From Plecoglossus altivelis (Eukaryota; Chordata; Actinopteri; Osmeriformes; Plecoglossidae): 64,000 bases of DNA. The translations under genes were made by a program, and so were the position numbers. The DNA is taken from NCBI GenBank assembly GCA_036571765.1, contig BROE01000028.1:62001-126000 (forward strand), read 5' to 3'. Shown one piece after another: positions 46,701 through 53,700 of this stretch (positions are counted from its first letter, which is position 1; each line of letters starts with the position of its first letter). Under the pieces are notes generated by a model, which saw only the letters and a list, made by a program, of their open reading frames with translations, had not been told where the DNA came from and did not search any database.

Positions 46701-49700
46701 TCTCTCCATGTTGTTGTTGGGTCCAACAGTGTCTGGCTACAGCAGCTGTCTGACAGGCTGTTCTGTCTCACGAGAGGAAACAGGCTGGGAGCTCAACAAC
46801 AGACAAGCAAAATAGCAAACTACTCCACTAGACTTCCTGAGCAACAATACAGCTGCCTGTCATCAGCACCATGCAACTAAACTGGCCAATGGCAAGAGCC
46901 AATCCTGAGACTAGCACTTCCTGTGGTGCAAAAGTTCCACTTCCTGAGACGAGAGTTGCAGATGACAGGAACTTCCTGTCTGTGAGACTGTTTGTAAGAA
47001 GGTTTTTTTTGTAAAACCACTAATCAGTAAGTCAATAAACCCTTCAATTAAAACAATCTGCCCTGTTAAGATTGACTCTTTTAGTCAAGCTGGAAATCAC
47101 AAAAAAAGAATGACTCATTTTAACCGGACATGCAATCTATATAAAGAGCATTGACTCTCAAAATGGACTACTGCCATGGCAGACTAGGCAGGGCGACAGC
47201 GGAGCAGGAAAGGGGCAGGACAGGGGCAGGAGAGGGGCAGGACAGGGCAGTTGTAGTTGGAGAGTGAGTGCTGGCTCAGCACTCAGAGCCATGCAACCAC
47301 ACTGTGCTATTTGATCCATAATGATGTCATCCTGGGTCCGGGGCCAGACGCAGTGTGGCAGCTTGGCCAGCAGAGGGCCAGTGAGCACAAACCCCCAGAA
47401 CAAAGCCTTCCTGCCAAATTTGAACAGCAACTAACATCCAGCACACACCCAGACATGCTGTAGCAGTCTGTAGTAGTAACAACAGTTTGAGGACAGCTGA
47501 TCAGGTAACCAGAGGTTTACATAATCCACTGTGGTGTAACCTTTCTCCATTAAAGTCAACACTGACCCCAGGTGACCTCTCACCTCTGACCTCTGTTCTC
47601 CAGCATGGATACTGAAACATGAATCCACAATGATAAAGACCTAAAACAACAGTAAGAGCACTAGTCGACACATCTCTGTAAGAGGAGGAGCTGAAGAAGA
47701 CTGAAAATACAACAGCATAGAAGCACAGAGGAACCAGTTGGACAGGTTCTAGAACATGGGGCAGCTTTCAGCTCCACTCTTTTGTAGACATGAATCCCAA
47801 AATGCTGGACAGTAGGAATACTAAACTATTGCGCCATATGGAAACTGGTTGTGTCTGATTATCTCTACATACTTTTATCTATTACTTCAAGTTCATGTTG
47901 AGTGTTTTGACATTTCAGCTACACAACAGAATGAGAGCAGTAGTGTACATCTGTCAACCCTGCCCAAAGGGTTCTTGTGTTCTCTAAAGGACCCTCCTCC
48001 TCCTGTGTTCAGTAACACTGCAGGCGTGATGCTGCCTAGTGTTCAGTCACACTGCAGGCGTGATGCTGCTTTGTGTTCAGTAACACTGCAGGCGTGATGC
48101 TGCCTAGTGTTCAGTAACACTGCAGGTGTGATGCTGCCTAGTGTTCAGTAACACTGCAGGCATGATGCTGCTAGCGTTCAGTAACACTGCAGGTGTGATG
48201 CTGCCTAGTGTTCAGTAACAATGCAGGAGTGATGCTGCTTTGTGTTCAGTCACACTGCAGGCGTGATGCTGCCTAGTGTTCAGTAACACTGCAGGTGTGA
48301 CGCTGCCTAGTGTTCAGTAACAATGCAGGAGTGATGCTGCTTTGTGTTCAGTAACACTGCAGGCATGATGCTGCTAGCGTTCAGTAACACTGCAGGTGTG
48401 ACGCTGCCTAGTGTTCAGTAACAATGCAGGAGTGATGCTGCTTTGTGTTCAGTAACACTGCAGGCATGATGCTGCTAGCGTTCAGTAACACTGCAGGTGT
48501 GACGCTGCCTAGTGTTCAGTAACAATGCAGGAGTGATGCTGCTTTGTGTTCAGTAACACTGCAGGCATGATGCTGCTAGCGTTCAGTAACACTGCAGGTG
48601 TGATGCTGCCTAGTGTTCAGTAACACTGCAGGCGTGATGCTGCTTTGTGTTCAGTAACACTGCAGGCGTGATGCTGCTAGTGTTCATTAACACTGCAGGC
48701 GTGATGCTGCTAGTGTTCAGTAACAATGCAGGCGTGATGCTGCTAGTGTTCATTAACACTGCAGGCGTGATGCTGCTAGTGTTCATTAACACTGCAGGCG
48801 TGATGCTGCTAGTGTTCATTAACACTGCAGGCGTGATGCTGCTAGTGTTCATTAACACTGCAGGCGTGATGCTGCTAGTGTTCATTAACACTGCAGGCGT
48901 GATGCTGCTAGTGTTCATTAACACTGCAGGCGTGATGCTGCTAGTGTTCATTAACACTGCAGGCGTGATGCTGCTAGTGTTCATTAACACTGCAGGCGTG
49001 ATGCTGCTAGTGTTCATTAACACTGCAGGCGTGATGCTGCTAGTGTTCAGTAACACTGCAGGCGTGATGCTGCCTAGTGTTCAGTAACACTGCAGGTGTG
49101 ATGCTGCCTAGTGTTCAGTAACACTGCAGGCATGATGCTGCTAGTGTTCAGTAACACTGCAGGCGTGATGCTGCTTTGTGTTCAGTAACACTGCAGGCGT
49201 GATGCTGCTAGTGTTCAGTAACACTGCAGGTGTGATGCTGCCTAGTGTTCAGTAACAATGCAGGAGTGATGCTGCTTTGTGTTCAGTCACACTGCAGGCG
49301 TGATGCTGCCTAGTGTTCAGTCACACTGCAGGCGTGATGCTGCTTTGTGTTCAGTAACACTGCAGGCATGATGCTGGTTTGTGTTCAGTAACACTGCAGG
49401 CGTGATGCTGCCTAGTGTTCAGTAACACTGCAGGCGTGATGCTGGTTTGTGTTCAGTAATAATGCAGGCGTGATGCTGCCTAGTGTTCAGTAACACTGCA
49501 GGCATGATGCTGCTAGTGTTCAGTAACAACGCAGGCGTGATGCTGGTTTGTGTTCAGTAACACTGCAGGCGTGATGCTGCTAGTGTTCAGTAACAATGCA
49601 GGCGTGATGCTGCCTAGTGTTCAGTAACACTGCAGGCGTGATGCTGCTAGTGTTCAGTAACACTGCAGGCGTGATGCTGGTTTGTGTTCAGTAACAATGC

Positions 49701-50623
49701 AGGCATGATGCTGGTTTGTGTTCAGTAACAATGCAGGCGTGATGCTGCCTAGTGTTCAGTCACACTGCAGGTGTGATGCTGCCTAGTGTTCAGTAACACA
49801 GCAGGTGTGATGCTGCCTAGTGTTCAGTAACACTGCAGGCGTGATGCTGCCTAGTGTTCAGTAACACTGCAGGCGTGATGCTGCTTTGTGTTCAGTAACA
49901 CTGCAGGTGTGATGCTGCCTAGTGTTCAGTCACACTGCAGGCGTGATGCTGCCTAGTGTTCAGTAACACTGCAGGCGTGATGCTGCCTTGTGTTCAGTAA
50001 CACTGCAGGCGTGATGCTACTTTGTGTTCAGTAACACTGCAGGCGTGATGCTGCCTTGTGTTCAGTAACACTGCAGGCGTGATGCTGCCTAGTGTTCAGT
50101 AACACTGCAGGCAGAATGCACAATGTTAAAATGGGATCTCAGCGAGACACGTTCTCATTCTAGTCTAAATAAATGAGAAGGTACGCATTTTTAGAGGGCC
50201 AGTAACCAAAACTGTTTTTGAACATAGTCTGTGCCTAGATTGTATACGCGAGGGCTCAAACAATTCTTGTAAGAAGCTACCTTGCGTGAACTACCCCTTT
50301 AATAATCCTAGTGGGGCTCACAAACTAAAACTTGTTTGAAAGTTTCACTTCCAATAAATTACATTCCTTATGAGGCTTTGCTGACTGTTATTTTTAGACA
50401 CATTACTGAGGAATGAAGCCCTAATGCGAGCAGCCAGATTCCTCTTGTTTCTCAACACCAAACACCCTGGAAGAGAACGCCAACTCCTCATCCCTCTACA
50501 AGCTTTCAGCAGCTTACAGGTATTTCTTCATGTTTTGGAGGTGTTCATGCTTGTGTGTGCATGTGCGTGTATGCTTGTTTATGCATTAGTGTGTTGTGTG
50601 AGCATCTGTGTGTTAGGGAGTGT

Positions 50624-50654
<31 letters not shown>

Positions 50655-53600
50655 AGAGGCTCAGACCCCAAGGCTCAAAAACAGACCTGCTCCTGTGATC
50701 CTGCACCAGATGACTACAGGAAGTGATGATCACATGACTAGGGAGTCACAGAAGCCAGAGGCCATGGAGAGAGATGCCAGGTAACTTCAAACACTGTAGT
50801 TGTTTTTCAACTTCACACAACGCTGGGAGTGCCGACAGCTGATTGACAGTGTCTGTCATTGGCTGGCTGCGTCTAGTCTTGAAGCAGTGTCTGTCATTGG
50901 CTGGCTGCGTCTAGTCTTGAAGCAGTGTCTGTCATTGGCTGGCTGCGTCTAGTCTTGAAGCAGTGCCTGTCATTGGCTGGCTGCATCTAGTCTTGAAGCA
51001 GTGTCTGTCATTGGCTGGCTGCGTCTAGTCTTAAAGCAGTGCCTGTCATTGGCTAGCTGCGTCTAGTCTTGAAGCAGTGTCTGTCATTGGCTGGCTGTGT
51101 CTAGTCTTGAAGCAGTGCCTGTCATTGGCTGGCTGCGTCTAGTCTTGAAGCAGTGTCTGTCATTGGCTGGCTGCGTCTAGTCTTGAAGCAGTGTCTGTCA
51201 TTGGCTGGCTGCGTCTAGTCTTGAAGCAGTGCCTGTCATCGGCTGGCTGCGTCTAGTCTTGAAGCAGTGCCTGTCATTGACTGGCAGTTGGCTCCTGCAA
51301 CGCTGTGAGAAAGTACCCAAAGACAGAGTCCCAACTCAAACAGCTGAAAGTCTTGGTGGTGCTGTAAACCCTAACCCTCATCTGGTTTGTGAAGGAGAAA
51401 GAGGTTATATACCAGCGTTCTTGTCAACTACACAAAGCAAAAACAAACATATCAAGATGTTATTGAAGCTGACATTTAAAAACCTCCATTGAAACGGGAA
51501 TTGCAACCCTGAGGCGTACAACCATGAGAATGACAACAGGTGTGTGTGGTGAGATAGTGCGTGTGTGTGTGTTGAACGTGGCTAGTCCAAACAGGGAGAT
51601 CTGTGGTTGAGCATGATGACAGAGTACAGCAGAATGTCACCATGGTGACCACACCCTCTCTGGGTTGTGCTGAGAGACAGCGGTTCCTTCAGATCAAAGC
51701 CAGGTGAGCAGTCCACCTAGACTGGACCCCCTGGACCGGACACCCTGGACCGGACTCCCTGGACCGGACTCCCTGGACCGGACTCCCTGGACCGGAGTCC
51801 CTAGATTGGCTCCCTGGACCGGAGTCCCTAGATTGGACTCCCTAGACTGGACTCATGGTACTAAAGGAGCTGGCTGGATCATGGAGCTGGCTCCATGATC
51901 AGGCACCACCAGACTGCACACAGACGTTTCCCCACAGGTAAACCAGTACAAGAGTTTAAGCTAATGCAAGTCCTCAATGTCACAAATAACCGTTGTTTTT
52001 GACCCAGTCTCACATGATTTGGTAGCTTTGGAGCAAGAGAGCAGTAAGGAACAGGGTCAACCATGTCCATTTCAGTTCTCCTTTCTGAGGAAAATCTGTC
52101 TGCGATGAGCTTCTCCACAGACGACCGAAACCACCTCTGGCTCACAGAGTGTGTACTATAGACCTGGCTTGTAGTTGTGCAGACAGGCTGCACAGGGAGT
52201 CTATAAGTCTGGTTGGATGCAAGTCACTCTCAAAAGAGGAAGAATCTGACCTAGAGAAGGATGATCAACAAAACCACACATTTCACACCAAGACATTGGC
52301 TATTAGGCTGGGAGATGCACAGCACGCAAGACAAAACAACCATGTCAGCCGTAGAACCTGTAGCTGTAGAACCATCAGGCAACCCTCTCCTGTAGAACCA
52401 TCAGGCAACCCTCTCCTGTAGAACCATCAGGCAACCCTCTCCTGTAGAACCATCTGGCAACCCCTCTCCTGTAGAACCATCTGGCAACCCTCTCCTGTAG
52501 AACCATCTGGCAACCCTCTCCAGTAGAACCATCAGGCAACCCTCTCCTGTAAAACCATCTGGCAACCCCTCTCCTGTAGAACCATCTGGCAACCCCTCTC
52601 CTGTAGAACCATCAGGCAACCCTCTCCAGTAGAACCATCAGGCAACCCTCTCCTGTAGAACCATCTGGCAACCCCTCTCCTGTAGAACCATCAGGCAACC
52701 CTCTCCTGTAGAACCATCTGGCAACCCCTCTCCTGTAGAACCATCTGGCAACCCTCTACTCTAGAAAACACACCCATCCTTTCTGTTTTACACACAGTTC
52801 TCCTCTTATTTCTCCTAATTTATTCTAATATACAAAGTCACACAAGAACACAGGGATGCTCACCTCCAGCACAGGCCCCGCCCCCAGGATGGTTCTCTCC
52901 ACCCCGCTGGCGTAGCCCTTCTGGCTAAGTGCAGTCAGGCAGTGGATCAGGAAGTTGGTGCTCTGGGTCTTGCCCGAGCCACTTTCCCCTGAGATGACGA
53001 TGCACTGGTTGACCCGGGTCCTCAGCATGGCGTAGTACGACACGTCTGCGATGGCGAAGATGTGCGGCTCTAACTTGCCAAGCTGGTGGTTCTCGTACAT
53101 CTTCACGTACTTGGGGTTGTAGATGGGCAGGAATTTGAAAGGGTTGATGGCGATGAGGATGCTGCCAGCGTAGGTGTAGATCTTGTTGTTGTGGAATCGG
53201 TTGCGCAGGTTGTCCAGGAGAGTTTCCTCATTGAGAACAGGAAGGTTACAGAGGTCATCACAGTCGTCCTGGCGGGGCGGCAGGAAGCCGCGAGCCGCCA
53301 GTCTCTGGGCCTCACGCTCGCGGCTCAGGGCCGGCAGGTGGACATAGCGGATGGACCCGTCGTTGTTCCTCTCCTGTAGCAGGAAGTAGAAGCCCTGCCC
53401 AGGGGGGTGTGGCTCCTGGGCCCTGCGGGGCCACAGCAGGACCCTCTGCACAGGCATGTCCCCTGCTTCCAGCACCCACTCCTCCCCGCCACACTCCTTC
53501 ACCTCAGCCAGCACGTACAGGCGCCCAGGGTCCAGGCCCAGGGCCAGAGCCGCGTCCTGCACCACCGTGGTGGCCGTGGCATCCTTGGGCACCTGCAGGC

Positions 53601-53700
53601 TGCAGCAGGCCACGGACGGAGCCGCCAGCCGAGGGTAGATCTGGAGAAGGTAGAAGCGCCCATCCTGGCTAGCTGCCGCGCCACCATCTTGTACACTCAT
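17500..53700 (-). CDS. myo9b: myo9b: unconventional myosin-IXb (motor with RhoGAP tail)
   Basis: Myosin IXb is a single-headed actin motor whose tail has a RhoGAP domain that switches off RhoA, linking motility to local actomyosin control. I placed 39 coding exons; successive exon phases agree except at two junctions around exon 11 and in the unresolved stretch before the last exon. The order is: RA domain and motor start (exon 1), motor (2-20), IQ neck (21-22), charged linker with repeats (23-30), C1 (31-32), RhoGAP (33-37), acidic linker (38) and Pro/Ser C terminus (last). Exons 1-38 encode about 2,087 residues and the last adds 169; the human protein is about 2,150. The start codon at 53698-53700 lies one base inside an exon with a good acceptor (cctcag), so there is a non-coding first exon farther right. 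Phases and motifs are listed in the segment entries. Confidence 0.95.
18084..19490 (-). mobile_element. Degenerate Tc1/mariner transposon with long inverted repeats
   Basis: The ends match in inverted orientation for roughly 200 bp (18084 to about 18290 against about 19280-19490). They begin CTGTCAGGTC and TAGTCAGGTC and are flanked by TA on both sides (18082-18083 and 19491-19492), the Tc1/mariner target duplication. The transposase lies on the minus strand. It is broken into pieces: a helix-turn-helix N terminus (REIVKTLCVAKTTVWSILKK, GRPRKT), and a catalytic C-terminal part with VQMDNDPKHTAKATKEF and WPSQSPDLNLIEH. The frame shifts between them, so it cannot encode a full transposase. It sits in the last part of myo9b, in the same orientation as that gene. 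Confidence 0.9.
19600..19900 (-). CDS. myo9b: Possible unplaced myo9b exon(s), low confidence
   Basis: Two minus-strand stretches look exon-like. One ends in a donor after KPSGGSVLKGSELKVKSFF (about 19814-19890). The other, about 19591-19653, is flanked by 'gtggtgcag' and 'gtgtgtgt'. Neither joins exon 38 to the terminal exon in phase by my reading, and a stop codon sits just upstream of the first. One or both may be real but damaged by sequence errors. Confidence 0.25.
20100..21202. repeat. G-rich 'ggcagcgtgagggg' low-complexity tract up to gap
   Basis: Irregular G- and purine-rich repeats ('gggcagcgtgaggggagcag' type) run from roughly 20100, denser after 20700, to the first run of N. Open frames here are low-complexity artefacts. 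The irregularity and the adjacent gap suggest that it is poorly assembled. Confidence 0.6.
21203..21359. other. Assembly gap (157 N)
   Basis: A run of N. The left edge ends in a partial copy of the myo9b exon 38 donor region. Confidence 1.
21405..21523 (-). CDS. myo9b: myo9b coding exon 38 (acidic linker after RhoGAP)
   Basis: Acceptor 'ctgcag' at 21524 and donor 'gtatgc' at 21404 bound a 119-base exon. It encodes VHEKEKATSDLCAVPEDEPL followed by DSDSESKSLMERIKSIKQEK. The Ser/Asp-rich stretch and the basic amphipathic end resemble the post-RhoGAP segment of vertebrate myosin IXb. The exon starts in phase 0 and leaves two bases. Confidence 0.8.
22185..22365. repeat. Short tandem repeat of 'caacagctgctgtacaggag'
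   Basis: About five copies of a 32- to 41-bp unit lie in the intron between exons 37 and 38. The unit contains complementary halves (cagctg, agaac/gttct). Confidence 0.75.
22665..24267 (-). CDS. myo9b: myo9b exons 33-37: RhoGAP domain and following helix
   Basis: Exons are 24075-24267, 23764-23892, 23568-23673, 23034-23165 and 22665-22788, all phase-compatible. The RhoGAP fold accelerates GTP hydrolysis on Rho. The catalytic arginine finger is present in EGIYRKSGSANR (exon 33). The conserved lysine is in LVKQWLRELPDPL (exon 34). The conserved asparagine is in MSPNSLAIVFAPCILR (exon 36). All three key residues are intact, so the domain should be active; in mammals it prefers RhoA. Exon 37 encodes a charged helix (REQIRRYNEKMEEIEQLEFA) after the domain. 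Confidence 0.95.
23285..23470. repeat. Possible dispersed-repeat fragment in myo9b intron
   Basis: 'aataataataaactttattt' followed by 'tctatagcgcctttaaaggt' resembles a motif that I recall as dispersed through fish genomes. It lies between exons 35 and 36. Family not assigned. Confidence 0.35.
24355..24681 (-). CDS. myo9b: myo9b exons 31-32: C1 (phorbol-ester-type zinc) domain
   Basis: Exons 24570-24681 and 24355-24428 join (phase 1) to give His-X12-Cys-X2-Cys-X12-Cys-X2-Cys-X4-His-X2-Cys-X7-Cys. This is the complete zinc-binding pattern of a C1 domain. It starts at HMFSSYQVNIMQSC and ends CHKKCLSKIVTDC. In myosin IX the C1 domain sits just before RhoGAP and is thought not to bind diacylglycerol in the classical way. 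Exon 32 ends KK and is followed directly by exon 33 (SDEEPSGLHFG), the entry to RhoGAP. Confidence 0.95.
24790..27687 (-). CDS. myo9b: myo9b exons 24-30: linker between IQ region and C1
   Basis: Exons are 27621-27687, 27275-27393, 26689-26807, 26308-26477, 25322-25429, 24998-25168 and 24790-24831, with matching phases. The first three are Ser-rich and low in conservation. Exons 27-29 look structured: VTEKWNASLDREITNANELR, then SRGKQLSATENIFITATMQF, then GYKGLMKGYQHRVVSL and VVNLFQSILDGFIRGEIKKE. Exon 30 is 42 bases and strongly basic (AHKKRRKKDKS). Exon 25 ends at the first of three tandem copies of its own donor site (see findings). Donors are GTAGGA or GTACAG type; acceptors are pyrimidine-rich. 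Confidence 0.88.
25495..26290. repeat. 20-bp minisatellite 'gtagcatgtcaggtgaaggg' in myo9b intron
   Basis: Nearly 800 bp of a 20-bp unit with variants (ggttag, ggttat, gatagcgtgacaatg) fills the intron between exons 27 and 28. It runs to within about 20 bases of the exon 27 donor at 26307. Confidence 0.9.
27181..27300 (-). repeat. 43-bp tandem repeat duplicating the exon 25 donor
   Basis: 'tactgtacctctctgatgga' recurs at 27181, 27224 and 27267, exactly 43 bp apart. On the minus strand each copy includes the last about 28 coding bases of exon 25 plus the donor AGAG/gtacag. Confidence 0.9.
27398..27560. repeat. (CA)n microsatellites
   Basis: Three blocks of CA/TG dinucleotide repeat separated by 'gacattgttaagta' lie between exons 24 and 25. 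Confidence 0.9.
27826..28690. repeat. 24-bp intronic minisatellite, about 36 copies
   Basis: The 24-bp unit built around 'gttagctacattaaggggag' / 'gttagctaacttaagaggag' fills the intron just downstream of myo9b exon 23. Because 24 is divisible by three, the array stays open on both strands for more than 280 codons. On the minus strand it reads Asn-Val-Ala-Asn-Asn-Ala/Ser-Pro-Leu. Exon phase argues that it is spliced out (see findings). Confidence 0.9.
28698..29972 (-). CDS. myo9b: myo9b exon 23: long charged, repeat-bearing linker
   Basis: Acceptor 'ccacag' at 29973 and donor 'gtacgt' at 28697 give a 1,275-base exon, by far the largest. It begins CHSIREERKKREEEEVRRKK and continues as a Glu/Lys/Arg-rich predicted coiled coil or single alpha helix of about 90 residues. 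Then comes a Ser/Pro-rich disordered stretch, an 8-residue tandem repeat (REDPSPPS), and a more conserved-looking end (KELDQYTFVAWKGKK). The donor was chosen because it alone leaves two bases, matching the one-base completion at exon 24. Donors farther downstream, inside or beyond the minisatellite, do not fit. Confidence 0.85.
29023..29236 (-). repeat. myo9b: 24-bp coding repeat (REDPSPPS) inside myo9b exon 23
   Basis: About nine copies of an 8-codon unit encode Arg-Glu-Asp-Pro-Ser-Pro-Pro-Ser, with Lys-Glu-Asp, Arg-Glu-Asp-Thr and Lys-Glu-Asn variants at the distal end. The unit gives a run of SP/PS sites in a disordered linker. It is unrelated in sequence to the 24-bp intronic array about 330 bp away. 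Confidence 0.9.
30060..30556. repeat. GGGTTAGGTGAGGGTATAAGG minisatellite in myo9b intron
   Basis: About 500 bp of 'gtagggttaggtgagggtat' and 'aagggtaaggtgaggtaggg' units lie between exons 22 and 23. They stop a few bases before the exon 22 donor at 30563. On the minus strand they form a CCCTAA/CCCTAC-rich tract. Confidence 0.9.
30564..30978 (-). CDS. myo9b: myo9b exons 21-22: neck with IQ motifs
   Basis: Exons 30829-30978 and 30564-30724 encode the light-chain-binding neck after the converter. Exon 21 starts VYLKELERQQLQDTLHKE and ends in the first IQ core (AAMLIQ), which continues RWWRAYLREEQ in exon 22. Two more cores follow: ACLIQAVWRGWQQRSSF and ATRIQALARGRSARRR. An additional imperfect one around ILILQRWLRAHLERK gives up to four calmodulin sites, like mammalian myosin IXb. 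Confidence 0.93.
31005..31115. repeat. Tandem repeat 'tcacacctgcagaaccatca' next to exon 21 acceptor
   Basis: About four copies of a 36-bp unit directly upstream (minus strand) of exon 21. Each contains 'cacctgcag', the same string as the acceptor region of exon 21, so pseudo-acceptor sites are repeated. Confidence 0.75.
31352..39729 (-). CDS. myo9b: myo9b exons 10-20: distal motor, loop 2 and converter
   Basis: Exons are 39608-39729, 39095-39237, 37559-37754, 36374-36449, 35799-35891, 34018-34131, 33075-33114, 32837-32959, 32190-32270, 31842-31952 and 31352-31474. They include ITWHNIDYTDNVGCIHLISR, QHFAGKVKY, DFREKNTDHMRPDIVALLRS, and the long myosin IX loop-2 insertion (exons 12-16). Then come the actin-binding KKKKPPSISAQFQ, FFIRCIRSNAEKKE, and the SH1/converter segment QQLRYTGMLETVRIRRSGYG. 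Exon 16 is only 40 bases and lysine-rich (KSKTSKQKQSIPK). Junctions 10/11 and 11/12 miss frame by one base each; all others agree. Confidence 0.92.
31560..31840. repeat. GGTGTGAGGGGA-type and GTGTTGAGGTGTGGT repeats
   Basis: Short G/T-rich tandem units of about 12-15 bp lie between exons 19 and 20, reaching the exon 19 donor at 31841. Confidence 0.8.
32000..32165. repeat. 'acacagtatagttacacag' short tandem repeat
   Basis: Imperfect units of about 16-20 bp lie in the intron between exons 18 and 19. Confidence 0.75.
32340..32828. repeat. 16-bp minisatellite 'acaggtgtgttggggc'
   Basis: About 30 copies with variants (gtac, gacc in place of gcac) fill the intron between exons 17 and 18. The long Thr/Cys/His-rich and Val/Cys-rich open frames on the two strands are artefacts of this array. 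It ends only a few bases from the exon 17 donor (32836). Confidence 0.95.
33125..33600. repeat. 24-27 bp minisatellite 'gagtcagagagcagctcagg'
   Basis: About 18 copies with GAG-triplet length variation lie between exons 15 and 16. The array starts within 10 bases of the exon 16 acceptor (33115). On the minus strand it is the CT-rich sequence leading to that acceptor. Confidence 0.92.
34755..35235. repeat. 40-bp minisatellite, about 12 copies
   Basis: Exact 40-bp period with core 'gagctgagatgctgtgtttc' lies between exons 14 and 15. Copies vary at a few sites (tgtgagg/tgggagg, cacagc/cacggc). Confidence 0.92.
35600..35638. other. Perfect 17-bp inverted repeat with 5-base loop
   Basis: Left arm 35600-35616 (ACAGAAAGCACGATATA) is exactly complementary to right arm 35622-35638, separated by TACTG. 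It lies in the intron between exons 14 and 15. It could form a hairpin in DNA or RNA. Confidence 0.9.
35990..36185. repeat. GAGAGAGGGGGAGAGAGAG purine tract
   Basis: GA-rich simple repeat between exons 13 and 14. The long Ser/Leu-rich minus-strand frames across it are not coding. Confidence 0.85.
36480..37555. repeat. GT-rich satellite complex in myo9b intron 12
   Basis: First about seven copies of 'gtgtcatgcccag' (36484-36563), then about 1 kb of G/T-only sequence with repeated 'gtgtgctggggtgtgtgttg' units. These fill the intron between exons 12 and 13, almost up to the exon 12 donor (37558). The large Thr/His/Pro-rich minus-strand frames are artefacts. Confidence 0.9.
37795..39085. repeat. 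1.3-kb minisatellite with higher-order structure
   Basis: Units of about 19-24 bp ('tgtggtcatgttagcagt') alternate as a higher-order dimer with 'agagcagtgtgcggtcatgt' across the middle of the array and with 'aatgcgtggtcatgttagca' toward the right end. It fills the intron between exons 11 and 12, stopping about 10 bases before the exon 11 donor at 39094. Confidence 0.95.
39240..39535. repeat. GGGAGGAGAGAGACAAG purine tract in myo9b intron 10
   Basis: Purine-rich tandem repeat between exons 10 and 11; on the minus strand it forms a very long polypyrimidine tract ahead of the exon 11 acceptor. Confidence 0.9.
39740..40000. repeat. CAGA-rich tandem repeat in myo9b intron 9
   Basis: (CAGA)n tracts alternate with 'gcatgagagagcaaggctca' units between exons 9 and 10. 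Confidence 0.85.
40004..43386 (-). CDS. myo9b: myo9b exons 2-9: motor core with switch I and switch II
   Basis: Exons are 43292-43386, 43132-43194, 41847-41946, 41381-41481, 41152-41281, 40931-41020, 40377-40493 and 40004-40138, all with consistent phases. Exon 2 carries switch I (AHNNNSSRFGKF). Exons 3-4 give VEKYLLEKSRLVSREKNERN and YHVFYYLLLGASEQE. Exon 6 has ILYLGNVTYKKKATGREEG. Exon 8 has FDWIVLRINHALLNKK. Exon 9 carries switch II (LDIFGFEDF) and FCINYANEQLQYYFNQHIF. These match vertebrate myosin IXb almost residue for residue, so the motor is expected to be functional. Confidence 0.96.
40175..40365. repeat. TG-rich 'gtgtgcatgcgtgtgtgagt' repeat
   Basis: Alternating purine-pyrimidine (TG, CG) tract between exons 8 and 9. 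Such sequence can adopt Z-DNA. Confidence 0.8.
40555..40800. repeat. 16-bp repeat 'gaggaggggtgagata'
   Basis: About ten copies in the intron between exons 7 and 8. Confidence 0.85.
41535..41825. repeat. GGGAGCAGGGCA minisatellite
   Basis: Irregular units 'gggagcagggcagggagggg' lie between exons 4 and 5. Confidence 0.85.
41945..42600. repeat. (CA)n plus 31-bp repeat seeded from exon 4 edge
   Basis: The unit 'ggtagttcctgttatacaca' plus 'cacaatgaacacat' is repeated about 17 times with expanding CA blocks. The first unit is the 5' edge of myo9b exon 4 plus its acceptor (minus strand tgtgtataacag/GAACTACC), so the array copies the splice acceptor. Confidence 0.88.
42815..43105. repeat. 28-bp repeat 'gtagaggaagagtcaagtct'
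   Basis: About nine copies with alternative spacers ('atatcactgt', 'tggggaaacagacact') in the intron between exons 3 and 4. Confidence 0.88.
43685..43925. repeat. (CA)n and 16-bp 'acacacagtcaaaac' repeats
   Basis: A CA microsatellite is followed by about ten short units, in the large intron between exons 1 and 2. Confidence 0.88.
44560..44785. repeat. 15-bp repeat 'ggccccctcaggcat'
   Basis: About 14 copies. The Met-Ala-Pro-Ser frame it creates is not a gene. Confidence 0.88.
44880..45565. repeat. 27-29 bp minisatellite 'gggttagcaccctgagctag'
   Basis: About 24 copies with 'ctgggctag', 'ctaggctag' and 'ctgagctag' variants form a mosaic. A 'cttagggtaagcaccctaca' variant block occurs twice. 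Confidence 0.92.
45566..47990. other. myo9b intron 1, mostly unique sequence
   Basis: No exon or RNA gene recognised. It includes a 14-bp 'tgtgtggctaaca' array at about 46440-46560. Confidence 0.5.
47995..50112. repeat. 2.1-kb minisatellite, 33-37 bp unit, in myo9b intron 1
   Basis: The core 'acactgcaggcgtgatgctg' followed by variants 'ctagtgttcagta', 'cctagtgttcagta' or 'ctttgtgttcagta' recurs about 60 times. A homogeneous block of 33-bp units at about 48670-49040 stays open on both strands. It is the largest array in the window. Confidence 0.95.
50855..51290. repeat. 38-bp minisatellite with an inverted CCAAT box per unit
   Basis: About 12 copies of a 38-bp unit with core 'gtctgtcattggctggctgc'. 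Nearly every copy carries TCATTGGCT, the reverse complement of AGCCAATGA, an NF-Y consensus match. Confidence 0.9.
51715..51860. repeat. 14-bp repeat 'ccctggaccggact'
   Basis: About nine imperfect copies in intron 1. Confidence 0.8.
52365..52765. repeat. 26-bp repeat 'ctgtagaaccatctggcaac'
   Basis: About 15 copies with 'catcaggcaac' variants, ending about 100 bp from the exon 1 donor at 52863. Confidence 0.92.

Noticed and set aside
48610..49087. Open frames on both strands of the large minisatellite as a repeat protein
   Set aside because: The 33-bp unit is frame-neutral, so openness is automatic; there is no flanking gene structure.
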